A stretch of DNA of 64,000 bases from Bacteroidales bacterium (GTDB taxonomy: Bacteria > Bacteroidota > Bacteroidia > Bacteroidales > P3), in NCBI GenBank assembly GCA_017479705.1, contig JAFVCA010000012.1:1-64000 (forward strand). Reading direction: 5' to 3'. Below are positions 50,018 through 58,976 of the stretch, piece after piece. The translations under genes and the position numbers were made by a program. The number at the start of each line of letters is the position of its first letter. Within the stretch, counting starts at the first letter, position 1. The notes below the pieces were generated by a model. The model was not told where the DNA came from. It saw nothing but the letters and a program-made list of their open reading frames with translations, and made no database searches.

Positions 50018-50164
50018 ATGAAGAGAACATTCCAACCATCACGCAGAAAAAGAGCGAATAAGCACGGATTTCGCCAAAGAATGTCCACTGCTAACGGACG
50101 CAAAGTTTTGGCCGCACGCCGCAGAAAAGGCAGAAAAAAACTTACCGTCTCCGACGAGCGATAA
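50018..50164 (+). CDS. rpmH: 50S ribosomal protein L34
   Basis: This encodes 48 residues. It starts [17 protein letters not shown] and continues [20 protein letters not shown], the L34 signature. It is highly basic. It has its own promoter and a terminator at 50212-50246. It is usually a marker of the rnpA/dnaA region in other bacteria, but no dnaA or rnpA lies here, as is common in Bacteroidota. Confidence 0.95.
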   Translation: MKRTFQPSRRKRANKHGFRQRMSTANGRKVLAARRRKGRKKLTVSDER

Positions 50165-50211
50165 GAACGGATTGATCCGAATCCAGGCATACGACTCTTT
50201 GCAAAGAGAAA

Positions 50212-50246
50212 AAGAAGTATTGTTGAGTTGCAGTACTTCTTTTTTT
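50212..50246 (+). terminator. Terminator of rpmH
   Basis: AAGAAGTA (50212-50219) pairs with TACTTCTT (50234-50241), followed by T. Confidence 0.82.
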
Positions 50247-50340
50247 GCATCCGGCCTCCCCTGACCTTCCGCCCGCGGCTGACGGCGGCACGTCTCCCAC
50301 ACCCGCGCCCACCCAACGCCCAGACCCAAACCCCACACCC

Positions 50341-51759
50341 ATGAAGAAGAAAAAAGAGCAACCCATTCTCGAAAACATCACCATCACCGACGTCGGAGCC
50401 GAAGGCAAGGCCATTGCCCGTGTCGACGGCATGGTCATCTTCGTCCCCTTTGTTGTCCCCGGCGACATTGCCGACATCAAAATCCTCAAAAAGAAAAAGA
50501 GTTATGCTGAAGGCCGCGCCGTGGCCATCCACCGCTTCTCCGACAAGCGCGTCCCCTCCCGTTGTCCCCATTTCGGCACCTGTGGCGGATGCCGTTGGCA
50601 GACCCTCAACTATGCCGACCAACTTGCCGCCAAGCAGCAGCAAGTCCGCGACAACTTCGAGCGTCTCGGCCACCTCGACTGCTCCGGCATGCAACCCATC
50701 TGTGGCTCCGAAAACATCTACGAGTATCGCAACAAGCTCGAATTCACCTTTTCTTCGCGGGCATGGCACGACCTCCCTCCTGCCCCCGACGCCCCTCCCG
50801 AGCCCGGCGCCCTTGGATTCCACATCCCCACCCTCTTCGACAAAGTCCTCAACATAGAGCACTGCGCCCTCCAGCCATCCCTCAGCGACAGCATCCGGCT
50901 GGCTGTCCGCGACTACGCCATCGCTCACCAGCTCCCCTTCTACGACATCCGCAACCACACCGGCTGCCTCCGCAACCTCATCATCCGCAACACCAGCACA
51001 GGCCAGTGGATGGTCGTCCTCGTCATTGCCGAATACCATCCTGGCTGGCAAGGCCTTCTGGACCACCTCCGCGACACCTTCCCGCAAATCACCTCCCTGC
51101 AATACATCCTCAACGACAAATTCAACGACTCCTACTCCGACCTCCCCTCCGTCACCTACGCCGGCGAGGACCACGTGCAGGAAGTCATGCCAGGCTTCGA
51201 CGGAGCCCCCTCCCTCCACTTCACCATCCGTCCCCAAACCTTCTATCAGACCAACTCGCCACAAGCCCAGCGACTCTACTCCTTCGTGGCGCAATATGCC
51301 CAGCTTGCCCCCACCGACACCGTCTACGACCTCTACACCGGCACCGGCACCATAGCCCTCTTCCTCTCCCACCTCTGCCGCCAGATTGTAGGTATCGAAT
51401 ATGTCGAGGACTCCATCGTCGCCGCACGCCAGAACGCCATCGCCAACCACATCGACAACACCCGCTTCTTTGCCGGCGACATGGCCAAAGTCCTCACCCC
51501 GCAATTTGTCGAGGAGCAAGGCCGCCCTGACGTCGTCGTCACCGACCCTCCCCGTGCCGGCATGCACGAAAAGGTTGTCGAGCAACTCCTTGCCATGCAG
51601 CCCCGCCGCATCGTCTACGTCAGTTGCAACCCCGCCACCCAGGCACGCGACATCGCCCTCCTCGCCCCCAAATATCGCGTCGGGCGCATCCAACCCGTCG
51701 ACATGTTCCCGCACACCCAACATGTCGAAAACGTCGCCGAACTCATCCTCATCGACTGA
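50341..51759 (+). CDS. rlmD: 23S rRNA m5U1939 methyltransferase (RlmD-like)
   Basis: This encodes 472 residues from the ATG at 50341. Upstream codons of the open frame (from 50245) overlap the rpmH terminator and are rejected. A TRAM domain comes first (residues 5-60), then the [4Fe-4S] cysteines in RCPHFGTCGGCRWQ with a fourth in NIEHCALQP. The SAM domain contains LYTGTGTIALFL. The catalytic Cys is in YVSCNPATQARD, with TDPPRAGMH. It methylates U1939 (RumA type). Confidence 0.92.
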   Translation: MKKKKEQPILENITITDVGAEGKAIARVDGMVIFVPFVVPGDIADIKILKKKKSYAEGRAVAIHRFSDKRVPSRCPHFGTCGGCRWQTLNYADQLAAKQQQVRDNFERLGHLDCSGMQPICGSENIYEYRNKLEFTFSSRAWHDLPPAPDAPPEPGALGFHIPTLFDKVLNIEHCALQPSLSDSIRLAVRDYAIAHQLPFYDIRNHTGCLRNLIIRNTSTGQWMVVLVIAEYHPGWQGLLDHLRDTFPQITSLQYILNDKFNDSYSDLPSVTYAGEDHVQEVMPGFDGAPSLHFTIRPQTFYQTNSPQAQRLYSFVAQYAQLAPTDTVYDLYTGTGTIALFLSHLCRQIVGIEYVEDSIVAARQNAIANHIDNTRFFAGDMAKVLTPQFVEEQGRPDVVVTDPPRAGMHEKVVEQLLAMQPRRIVYVSCNPATQARDIALLAPKYRVGRIQPVDMFPHTQHVENVAELILID

Positions 51760-51830
51760 CCTCTCCAACCCTCAAAAACCCAAAAACTCTCTATTTATAA
51801 AAAAAATATCTCCATTTCAAAAAAAAATAC

Positions 51831-51838
51831 TATCTTTG
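51831..51838 (+). promoter_or_regulatory. -7 promoter box of the T9SS repeat protein
   Basis: TATCTTTG followed by CA. The leader to the ATG at 51931 would be about 88 nt. Confidence 0.6.
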
Positions 51839-51930
51839 CATGTTGTTTCTTTGCACATTGCATCGTTCAACATATATATTAATACACTGATAATAAACAA
51901 ACAAAGGATAAACTAACAAATTTTCACACG

Positions 51931-53610
51931 ATGAAAAAAGCATTATTAAGTCTGTTATTGGCCGTTGCCATCATGCCTTTGGCCTTAGCCCAGGACAACA
52001 CACAACGCACCATTGTCACCAACAATTCCACAGCCTGTGGCTCTTTCACATGGACTGCCAACGGTCAAACATACACCAGCGACACCGTGGTCCACTACAT
52101 CAATCCCACCGACGACACTCTCTACGTCCTCAACCTCACCATTAACCACCCCTACACCAGCAATGAGACTGTCTACGGCACTCGCTGCTCCTACACCTGG
52201 CGCGGTACCGAATATCTGTTCTCCGACCTCTACAGCGACACCGTCGTTGCAGCCCCCGGCTCAGGCGAATGCGACAGCATCTACCACCTCAACCTCACCC
52301 TCGCCAACACCGAGACCGACTACGACACCATCCACACCTGCGGTCATTACATCTGGTTTGGCGACACCCTCACCGAGTCCGGCGACTACCTCGACTCCAT
52401 CTACAACCCCTACAACTACTGCATGCACTACGACAGATTGAACCTGAGCATCGTCAACACCATCAACGTCAACACCGAGGTGGCACACTGCGGTGACTAC
52501 CACTGGTTCGACACCACCCTCACCACCACAGGCACCTACACCCACCTCTATGAGGACACCGTCATCGGCTGCGACACCCTCTACAACCTCAACCTCACCA
52601 TCGTTGTCGACTCCGCTGCCATGACCTACGACTCCGCCTGTGCCTCCAAGACCTGGCGCGGCAACACCTACACCGAATCCGGCGTCTACTTCGTGCTCGA
52701 CACCAACGCCTCCACCCACTGCGTCACCTATCGCCCCATCACCCTCAACATCAAAACTCCCCGCACTCCTGAATCCGACCACGTCCTCGAAGGCTGCAAC
52801 AGCGTCCTCTTCACCATCAACTCCCTCACCGGTTCCACCACCAAACGTTTCTCCGAGAGCACCGACTTCGACACCACCCTCGTCGACCGCCGCATTGCCC
52901 GCTGCTACGACAGCACCATCCACATCCATGTCACCATCCACAAGTCCGGCCGCGACACCACCCACGTCATCGCTTGCGACCAATACACCTGGCCTCTCAG
53001 CGGCAACACCTACTACAACACCCCCACCACCTATCCCTCCTATGCCTTCACCACCGACACCTTCGGCTGCGACAGCCTGATGTACCTTGACCTCACCATC
53101 AAGAAATCCCCCGTCATCACCGCCATCCAGGGCGACTGGCACCTCAACCAGGGCGAGACCGCCAAGCTCTATCCCGTCTGCACCGATGGCTGCACCTACA
53201 AATGGACCTATGGCAACCAGACCTCCAATCAGGACACTCTCATCATCCCCAATGTACAGGGCAACATCGACGTCTCCCTCCAAGCCACCCTCAACTACGC
53301 CGAAAACAACTTCGCCTGCCACGACACCAGCTGGATTACCATTGTCACCTTCGTGGGCATCAACGGTGTTGAAGGCACCAACGTCTCCCTCTATCCCAAT
53401 CCCACCGTTGGCCAGCTCAACATCGAGAGCGCCGAAGCCATCAACCAGGTAGCCATCTTCAACACCCTTGGCCAGCAGGTCCTCCTCAACAACAACCTTG
53501 GCAACAAGGCCTCCATGGACCTCACCAACCTCCCCAAAGGCTCCTACTCCATGCGCCTCACCCTCCAGAACGGCGAGACCATCATCCGTAAATTCATTAT
53601 CACCAAATAA
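51931..53610 (+). CDS. T9SS-secreted protein with internal Cys/Trp repeats
   Basis: This encodes 559 residues: signal peptide (LLSLLLAVAIMPLALAQ), then five to six repeats of about 60 residues following the pattern Cys-x-x-Tyr-x-Trp, Gly, Tyr-Thr-x-Ser-Gly-x-Tyr, then GCDS/GCDT and LNLTI. Examples are 'CGHYIWFGDTLTESGDYLDS' and 'CGDYHWFDTTLTTTGTYTHL'. A type A T9SS sorting tail (LYPNPTVGQLNI, LPKGSYSMRL, IIRKFIITK) ends the protein. It is exported and probably attached at the surface. The repeats look adhesin-like. It has its own promoter and terminator. Confidence 0.88.
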   Translation: MKKALLSLLLAVAIMPLALAQDNTQRTIVTNNSTACGSFTWTANGQTYTSDTVVHYINPTDDTLYVLNLTINHPYTSNETVYGTRCSYTWRGTEYLFSDLYSDTVVAAPGSGECDSIYHLNLTLANTETDYDTIHTCGHYIWFGDTLTESGDYLDSIYNPYNYCMHYDRLNLSIVNTINVNTEVAHCGDYHWFDTTLTTTGTYTHLYEDTVIGCDTLYNLNLTIVVDSAAMTYDSACASKTWRGNTYTESGVYFVLDTNASTHCVTYRPITLNIKTPRTPESDHVLEGCNSVLFTINSLTGSTTKRFSESTDFDTTLVDRRIARCYDSTIHIHVTIHKSGRDTTHVIACDQYTWPLSGNTYYNTPTTYPSYAFTTDTFGCDSLMYLDLTIKKSPVITAIQGDWHLNQGETAKLYPVCTDGCTYKWTYGNQTSNQDTLIIPNVQGNIDVSLQATLNYAENNFACHDTSWITIVTFVGINGVEGTNVSLYPNPTVGQLNIESAEAINQVAIFNTLGQQVLLNNNLGNKASMDLTNLPKGSYSMRLTLQNGETIIRKFIITK

Positions 53611-53630
53611 TGTAATCACCCATTAACCCC

Positions 53631-53665
53631 AAGCGTCCTGCACTCGGGTGCCGGACGCTTTTTTT
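53631..53665 (+). terminator. Terminator of the T9SS repeat protein
   Basis: AAGCGTCC (53631-53638) pairs with GGACGCTT (53653-53660), followed by T. Confidence 0.85.
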
Positions 53666-53679
53666 CTTCACCATCGCAC

Positions 53680-54696
53680 ATGAAGCACCGCCTACCCCTC
53701 CTCGCCCTCCTCCTGCTGCTTGCAGCCGCCTGCTCCGCGCCCGACGAACCCACACGGCTGCAAGGTCAGGCACAAGGCACCTTCTACACCATCGCCTATT
53801 GCGACAAGCAGCACCGCGACCTCCGCCCCCAAATCGACTCGCTGCTCCGCGCCTTCGACCTCACAGCCTCGCTCTGGGAAGAGAACTCCCTCATCCGCCA
53901 AGCCAACCTCCACCAACCCACACCCGTCAACAGCACCTTCCTCCACCTCCTCAACAGCTCACTGCAGATGGAGGAATACACCCACGGCGCCTTCAATTGC
54001 AAAATCGGCGCCCTCGTCAACCTCTATGGCTTCGGGTTTGAAAACCGCAGCGACGTCACCGACAGCCAAGTCGACAGCCTCCTGCGCCTCATCCATCAAG
54101 GGCAATGCGCCCTCACCCTCGACGCCGACAGCCTCCCCACCGTCACCCTCTCGCCCGGTGTCCAATTGGACTTCAACGCCATTGCACAAGGCTACTCCGT
54201 GGACCTCCTGGCAGCCCTGTTCGACAGCCTGTCGGTCTCCGACTACCTCATCGACGTGGGCGGCGAAGTGCGTGCCAAGGGTTCCAAACCCGACGGCACC
54301 CCCTGGGCCGTAGGCATTGAGCGCCCCGCGCCCGACAAATACAGCGCCCAGGAAATCGAAACCGCCATCGCCCTCACCGACCGCTCCGTAGTCACCTCCG
54401 GCAACTACCGCAAATACTACGAGCAGGACGGGGTCCGCTACTCCCACACCATCGACCCCGCCACGGGCCGCCCCGTCAGCCACTCGCTCCTCAGCGTCTC
54501 CGTGGTCAGCGCCCAAGCCTGGTATGCCGATGCCATGGCCACCGCCTTCATGGTCATGGGGCTGGAGCGCAGCCTCCAATTCATCCACGACCACCCGGAC
54601 AACCCCGACATCCAAGCCGCCTTTTTCATCTACCACGACGGCTCCGACTACCGCACGCTGCCCACCCCGGCTTTTCAAGACATCATCATCCAATAA
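53680..54696 (+). CDS. apbE: FAD:protein FMN transferase, lipoprotein
   Basis: This encodes 338 residues: lipoprotein signal (LLALLLLLAAACSAP). ApbE motifs are GTFYTIAY, DFNAIAQGYSVDLL, DVGGEVRAKG and SHTIDPATGRPVSHS. It attaches FMN to Thr of target proteins such as Rnf or Nqr subunits in the periplasm. It lies 23 bp before the YicC-type gene on the same strand. Confidence 0.93.
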   Translation: MKHRLPLLALLLLLAAACSAPDEPTRLQGQAQGTFYTIAYCDKQHRDLRPQIDSLLRAFDLTASLWEENSLIRQANLHQPTPVNSTFLHLLNSSLQMEEYTHGAFNCKIGALVNLYGFGFENRSDVTDSQVDSLLRLIHQGQCALTLDADSLPTVTLSPGVQLDFNAIAQGYSVDLLAALFDSLSVSDYLIDVGGEVRAKGSKPDGTPWAVGIERPAPDKYSAQEIETAIALTDRSVVTSGNYRKYYEQDGVRYSHTIDPATGRPVSHSLLSVSVVSAQAWYADAMATAFMVMGLERSLQFIHDHPDNPDIQAAFFIYHDGSDYRTLPTPAFQDIIIQ

Positions 54697-54719
54697 CCCT
54701 TCAAAAAAACTCTCAGCCC

Positions 54720-55583
54720 ATGAAATCAATGACTGGCTTTGCCAAACGCCAATGCACCATAGCCGACCGCAAATTCACCGTCGAAATCAAGACCCTCAAC
54801 AGCAAGACCCTCGACCTCATCACCAAAATCCCCGCCACGCTGCGGGCCAAGGAACTGGACATCCGCGCCCTCATCGCCCCGCTTGAGCGCGGCAAAGTGG
54901 ACCTCATCATCACCGAGGAGAACGGCACCGCCACTGCCGCCCATGCCAACAGCGAACTCATCGCCCAGCGTTTTGCCGACCTCTCGCAGCTGGCCCAGAC
55001 CCTGGGACAGCCCCACGACCACCTCCTCGACACCATCCTCGCCATGCCCGACGTGTGGGGCGCTGCGGACAACGACGACCTCCCCGACGCCGAATGGGAC
55101 ATCCTCGCGCAAACCATCCGCCAAACCGTCGCCGACGTCGACGCCTTCCGTCTGCACGAAGGCGAAGTGCTGAAAAAAGACTTCGTCAAGCATGTCGACC
55201 TCATAGAGCAGAAACTACAAGCCATTCCCCAATACGAGTCCGAGCGCATCGCCACCGCCAAAGAACGCATCCTGCGCTACTTTGCCGACGCCGCCATCAA
55301 GGAGATTGACCAGAACCGATTCGAGCAGGAACTCATCTACTACCTCGAAAAACTCGACATCACCGAGGAGAAAATCCGCCTTGCCAAGCACATCGACTAC
55401 TTCCGCCACACCATGGACACCGAAGAGAACAGCGGAAAGAAACTGGGATTCGTGGCCCAGGAGATGGGGCGCGAAATCAACACCACCGGCTCCAAAGCCA
55501 ACCATGTGGAGATTCAGCGGCTCGTTGTCGAGATGAAGGACGAGCTGGAGAAAATCAAAGAGCAGCTGGGCAACATCCTCTAA
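54720..55583 (+). CDS. YicC/YloC-family endoribonuclease
   Basis: This encodes 287 residues. The start MKSMTGFAKRQ and the C-terminal GKKLGFVAQEMGREINTTGSKAN are the two family signatures. Studied members (E. coli YicC, B. subtilis YloC) are RNases acting in RNA turnover. It forms an operon with apbE. In many genomes gmk follows; here a gene-free tract does. Confidence 0.92.
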   Translation: MKSMTGFAKRQCTIADRKFTVEIKTLNSKTLDLITKIPATLRAKELDIRALIAPLERGKVDLIITEENGTATAAHANSELIAQRFADLSQLAQTLGQPHDHLLDTILAMPDVWGAADNDDLPDAEWDILAQTIRQTVADVDAFRLHEGEVLKKDFVKHVDLIEQKLQAIPQYESERIATAKERILRYFADAAIKEIDQNRFEQELIYYLEKLDITEEKIRLAKHIDYFRHTMDTEENSGKKLGFVAQEMGREINTTGSKANHVEIQRLVVEMKDELEKIKEQLGNIL

Positions 55584-56047
55584 GCCCCTGCACACCCCCT
55601 GCGGCCACCGCCAAGCATGTCCGGCGGTGGCCGCTTGCCATTCCCCCGGTCCGCACTTCCTCCATTCGCTCTTGCTCACTCCGCCCTCACTGGCAGGCCT
55701 GTTTGCCCAAACAAAGTGGGAGAAGTGTACGGAGAATGTCAAAGAAATGAACGGCAGGGTGCGAGGTTGCACCGAAAGACCGATCTTCCGACGAAAAAGC
55801 AGTCCCGAGCAAGGCCATGGACCCGTGTTGTCCACTGACCCGCTACTCCATCAGCGTGCGGCCCGTCAGCCCGCCGGGGCAGCAGCGGATAGGTTGCCCA
55901 CTATTGCGCTATGGGGCGTGGAGGCACCTTTGCTGGGGCTGCAGTCCGCAGCTGAGGGGTGCCGCACTGCCATGCTGCGGGGGGAGGCAGCGCGCTGCAT
56001 GTCGGCCACGTGGGCATGCAAGCTTTTGCCCAAGGGCCGGTTTTGGG
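55584..56047. other. Gene-free GC-rich tract
   Basis: About 460 bases after the YicC-type gene contain open frames of 70-290 codons on the + strand, but none is protein-like and one runs through the opposing T9SS gene. No tRNA, RNase P or other RNA signature was seen. Like the tract at 40384-40730 it is GC-rich. Confidence 0.35.
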
Positions 56048-56085
56048 AAAAAACAGCACAAGCGAGAGGTTGCGCCCCTCGCTTG
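56048..56085 (-). terminator. Terminator of the first T9SS paralogue
   Basis: On the minus strand CAAGCGAG (56085-56078) pairs with CTCGCTTG (56066-56059), followed by TGCTG and six T. Confidence 0.7.
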
Positions 56086-56121
56086 CGTGGAGAATGCACT
56101 AACGCTGTTCGGGCTCCTCTA

Positions 56122-58692
56122 TTAACGGACTATCAGTTTCTCGACCTTGCTGAACTGGCTGTTGGTGACGCGGACAAAGTAGGCTCCCTTGGCAAGATGG
56201 CCCAAGTCGATTACGTTGTCGCCCCCGGCATTGAGGTGCTGGCTGTAGACCTCACGGCCACTCATATCGATGAGTGTGCAGTGCACCATGCCGGTGACGC
56301 CGCTGAGGCCGAGGCGGACCTGCGAGGTGGCGGGGTTGGGCTGCAGAGTCATCTTCACGGCATCGGCCACGGGGTTGATGCCGACGGAAGGACGGTGTTG
56401 CGAGAAGACGAATTTGATGGTATGGTCCGTGGCGAGGTTGGCAAAACGGTAGCAATAGGTGTAGGAATGGTCTCTGCTGTTGTAGGTTTCGATTAGATTA
56501 CGGTCGCCCTCATCGGTGTACCCGTTGTAAGGCATGATTTCAACACCGTCGACATAGCAATGGGCCACAGCACAGTCCGCGGAGCTTTTGCCACAGACTT
56601 CGATGGTGGAGCCCACGGCAGGGGTGAGGACGGAGCCGCAGACCTCCTCGTCGGCATAGGTGGCGGAGCCGAAGTTGGTGCTGTCGCACTCAATGCTGAT
56701 GTTGACACGGTCGACGGGCTGTGCGGGACCGACAAGGAGACGAATCATAGGATTGTCATCGCGATGAGCAAAGAGGAAGGGACTATCCTGTCTGGTGGGG
56801 TCGCCAATGAAGGTCTGGTAACCGTTGACAGCGAAAGTGTGAGCATACTTGGCGGTAGACTCGTTGTTACGGAAATAGATGATGGTGTCATACAGGTCAG
56901 GACGGGAGGGAGAAGCAATGCGGTAGCTGCCGAGAGCCTCGCGCGCGAGGGCGAAATAGGCATCCTCCTCCAGGCTGTATCCCACGCGGAAGGAGGTGTT
57001 GGGTGTGAGGGCAGGCTGTTCGGGGAAGAGAATGACGATGGAGTTGTATTGCCCAAGTTCGAGGTAGCCATTGGCATGGCGGCCAATAAGTGTGTCGGAA
57101 TTGACATCGGCAGCGGTCACTTCTGTTATGCCGACACCTGTGTTGATTGAGCGGAAGGAGACACTGTCGCCACTGTATACATCCTTCAGGAGCACGGGGG
57201 AGATTCTGGCACCGGGGGTGTGGTAGTCTGCAACCGGGGAGGCAACCAACTCTACCCCTCGTATCACCCACCCTTCGGGCACAACGGCATCAGTGGTGAA
57301 ACGGGAAGTCACACAGTAACCAGCGGAGTAGTAGTGGACATCATCAGGATCTTCGGTAACATACCAGTTGCCACCGCTCTGAATCCAACCATACAGCCAA
57401 TAGTTGTTAGGAGCATAAGTGAGTACGCCGTTGTCATGTCCCCAACGGTAGTAGCCGTCGGTGAGCGGGGTGACGTTGTAGTACATGGTATCGTAGGTGA
57501 GGAGGACGGGGTCACTGCTGACGGTGGCGTAGACGAAATGGTCGCCGAGAGTGTCGGTAGGCAGGTTGATGCCGGTGCCATTGGGAGTATGGGTGGAGTA
57601 TCCATACCAGCCGCGATAGTCAAGACTGTCCAAGGTCAGCCAACCCGCCTTGTCGACGACAACGCCACGGCGCATGCCCGAAGGGAAAGACTGGTTGTTG
57701 AAGGAGGCTATAGTGGTCTCGAAGTTCTGCTGGGCGTTGAGGTGATGGAGTGTGGCCGTGACATTGTCGCGGACATTAACACCATTGTTCTCGACAAGAG
57801 TGTACCACGCCGGACTGATTTGCATCCCCTCGGGGATGAGGCCGTAGTTGCCTTCGACATACTCGTCGGCATATTGGCGTAGACGGTCGGGGCTGCTGCT
57901 AATGAGGCTGACGTCATCGACAATCCAGAAATAGCCGTAGGGAAGGTCTTGAGTGCCAAGGCTCTGCCAACGGATGCGGACGCTGAGGTTGCTACTGCCC
58001 GCAACGGATAGGGGCATACTGTAGCGATAAAAGCCACGCATCGTGTTGCTTGAAGAATAGACATCTATACCGTCGACATTGACTTGAATCGAACCCCAGG
58101 TGGAATCGTTGTCAGTGGAATAGTCGATAAAACATTCATCGTAATCTTTCATATAATACTGGTAGAAACGAATGTCGAGGAAAGAGGCTTGGGAGGCATC
58201 AATGCTGTCTATCTGGATAAAGGCATTGAAGACGCCGGTATTGAGAACACGCTGGTCCGCCATGGACATGAGCATAAAACCGTTTTCGGAGGAGGAGACA
58301 GAGGAATCGGCCATGGAGCGCAACGTATTGGCGAAAGAGCTGTCGGAATGGTTTCCGAGCCATTGGACAAGGAAAGGATATGTCCCCGCCTGAGCCACGA
58401 GAGTTGCCTGCTCGACATTGGGAATACGCCGCCAGACGGCAAAAGGATAGTTTTGCGTGTGAGCGGCAGAGCCCGAAGTGATGATACCCGTGGAGTAGTC
58501 GCGGTTGTCGCCACTAAAGTCGACATACTTGATGACTGCATCATCCTTGGTGAAGAGGGATTGTACAGCGGGTTGGGATGGGACGGTCTTGGCAGCAGCC
58601 CTGACAGGACGGTCTTTGGTGAGGGAGGCCGACTGAGCAAAAAGAAGATTTGAACAGAGAGCCAGAACGAGGATTGACAGCGTCTTTTTCAT
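56122..58692 (-). CDS. T9SS-secreted adhesin-like protein, paralogue A
   Basis: This encodes 856 residues: signal peptide (MKKTLSILVLALCSNLLFAQ), an N-terminal jelly-roll/choice-of-anchor-type domain of about 250 residues (YFWIVDDVSLIS), a long central beta-rich part and a type A T9SS sorting tail (LQPNPATSQVRLGLSGV, LAKGAYFVRV, KVEKLIVR). It is about the same length as, and clearly homologous along its whole length to, the gene at 58977-61544. Each has its own promoter and terminator. A surface or matrix adhesin role is inferred. Confidence 0.85.
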   Translation of the reverse strand: MKKTLSILVLALCSNLLFAQSASLTKDRPVRAAAKTVPSQPAVQSLFTKDDAVIKYVDFSGDNRDYSTGIITSGSAAHTQNYPFAVWRRIPNVEQATLVAQAGTYPFLVQWLGNHSDSSFANTLRSMADSSVSSSENGFMLMSMADQRVLNTGVFNAFIQIDSIDASQASFLDIRFYQYYMKDYDECFIDYSTDNDSTWGSIQVNVDGIDVYSSSNTMRGFYRYSMPLSVAGSSNLSVRIRWQSLGTQDLPYGYFWIVDDVSLISSSPDRLRQYADEYVEGNYGLIPEGMQISPAWYTLVENNGVNVRDNVTATLHHLNAQQNFETTIASFNNQSFPSGMRRGVVVDKAGWLTLDSLDYRGWYGYSTHTPNGTGINLPTDTLGDHFVYATVSSDPVLLTYDTMYYNVTPLTDGYYRWGHDNGVLTYAPNNYWLYGWIQSGGNWYVTEDPDDVHYYSAGYCVTSRFTTDAVVPEGWVIRGVELVASPVADYHTPGARISPVLLKDVYSGDSVSFRSINTGVGITEVTAADVNSDTLIGRHANGYLELGQYNSIVILFPEQPALTPNTSFRVGYSLEEDAYFALAREALGSYRIASPSRPDLYDTIIYFRNNESTAKYAHTFAVNGYQTFIGDPTRQDSPFLFAHRDDNPMIRLLVGPAQPVDRVNISIECDSTNFGSATYADEEVCGSVLTPAVGSTIEVCGKSSADCAVAHCYVDGVEIMPYNGYTDEGDRNLIETYNSRDHSYTYCYRFANLATDHTIKFVFSQHRPSVGINPVADAVKMTLQPNPATSQVRLGLSGVTGMVHCTLIDMSGREVYSQHLNAGGDNVIDLGHLAKGAYFVRVTNSQFSKVEKLIVR

Positions 58693-58805
58693 AGTTAGAA
58701 ATGCTTTAGGGGTTCAACAAAAAACAGTAGCACAACACTCACGCACTCTTTTACAATTCTTTACATCGCTGCAAGGAGGTCAGAGGTGTGAAGTGTTTCG
58801 AAATG

Positions 58806-58813
58806 CAAATATA
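58806..58813 (-). promoter_or_regulatory. -7 promoter box of paralogue A
   Basis: The minus strand reads TATATTTG followed by CA. The leader is about 110 nt. Confidence 0.55.
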
Positions 58814-58907
58814 CACAATTATTTTGACATAAAGGAGAAAAAAATTCAATTAACAATAAGATGGGGGTTTTATGATAGCGGGAAGCGTGCAGGTGGAATT
58901 GAGAGAT

Positions 58908-58944
58908 AAAAAAAAGAAGGCGGAATGCATTGCTGCATTCCGCC
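58908..58944 (-). terminator. Terminator of paralogue B
   Basis: On the minus strand GGCGGAATGCA (58944-58934) pairs perfectly with TGCATTCCGCC (58929-58919), followed by a T-rich run. Confidence 0.88.
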
Positions 58945-58976
58945 TGAAAAAGTCTTTAGAGAATGATGTTCAGCGA

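Noticed and set aside
49921..51768. 615-codon minus-strand open frame
   Set aside because: It lies opposite rpmH and rlmD, both with clear motifs and promoters. Its Gly/Val/Asp-rich composition is that of an antisense shadow of a C-rich gene.
52261..53619. 452-codon minus-strand open frame opposite the T9SS repeat protein
   Set aside because: It is a Gly/Val/Asp-only composition created by the repeats and C-rich codons of the true gene.
55627..56496. 289-codon plus-strand frame after the YicC-type gene
   Set aside because: It continues into the opposite strand of the T9SS gene and has no protein-like pattern.
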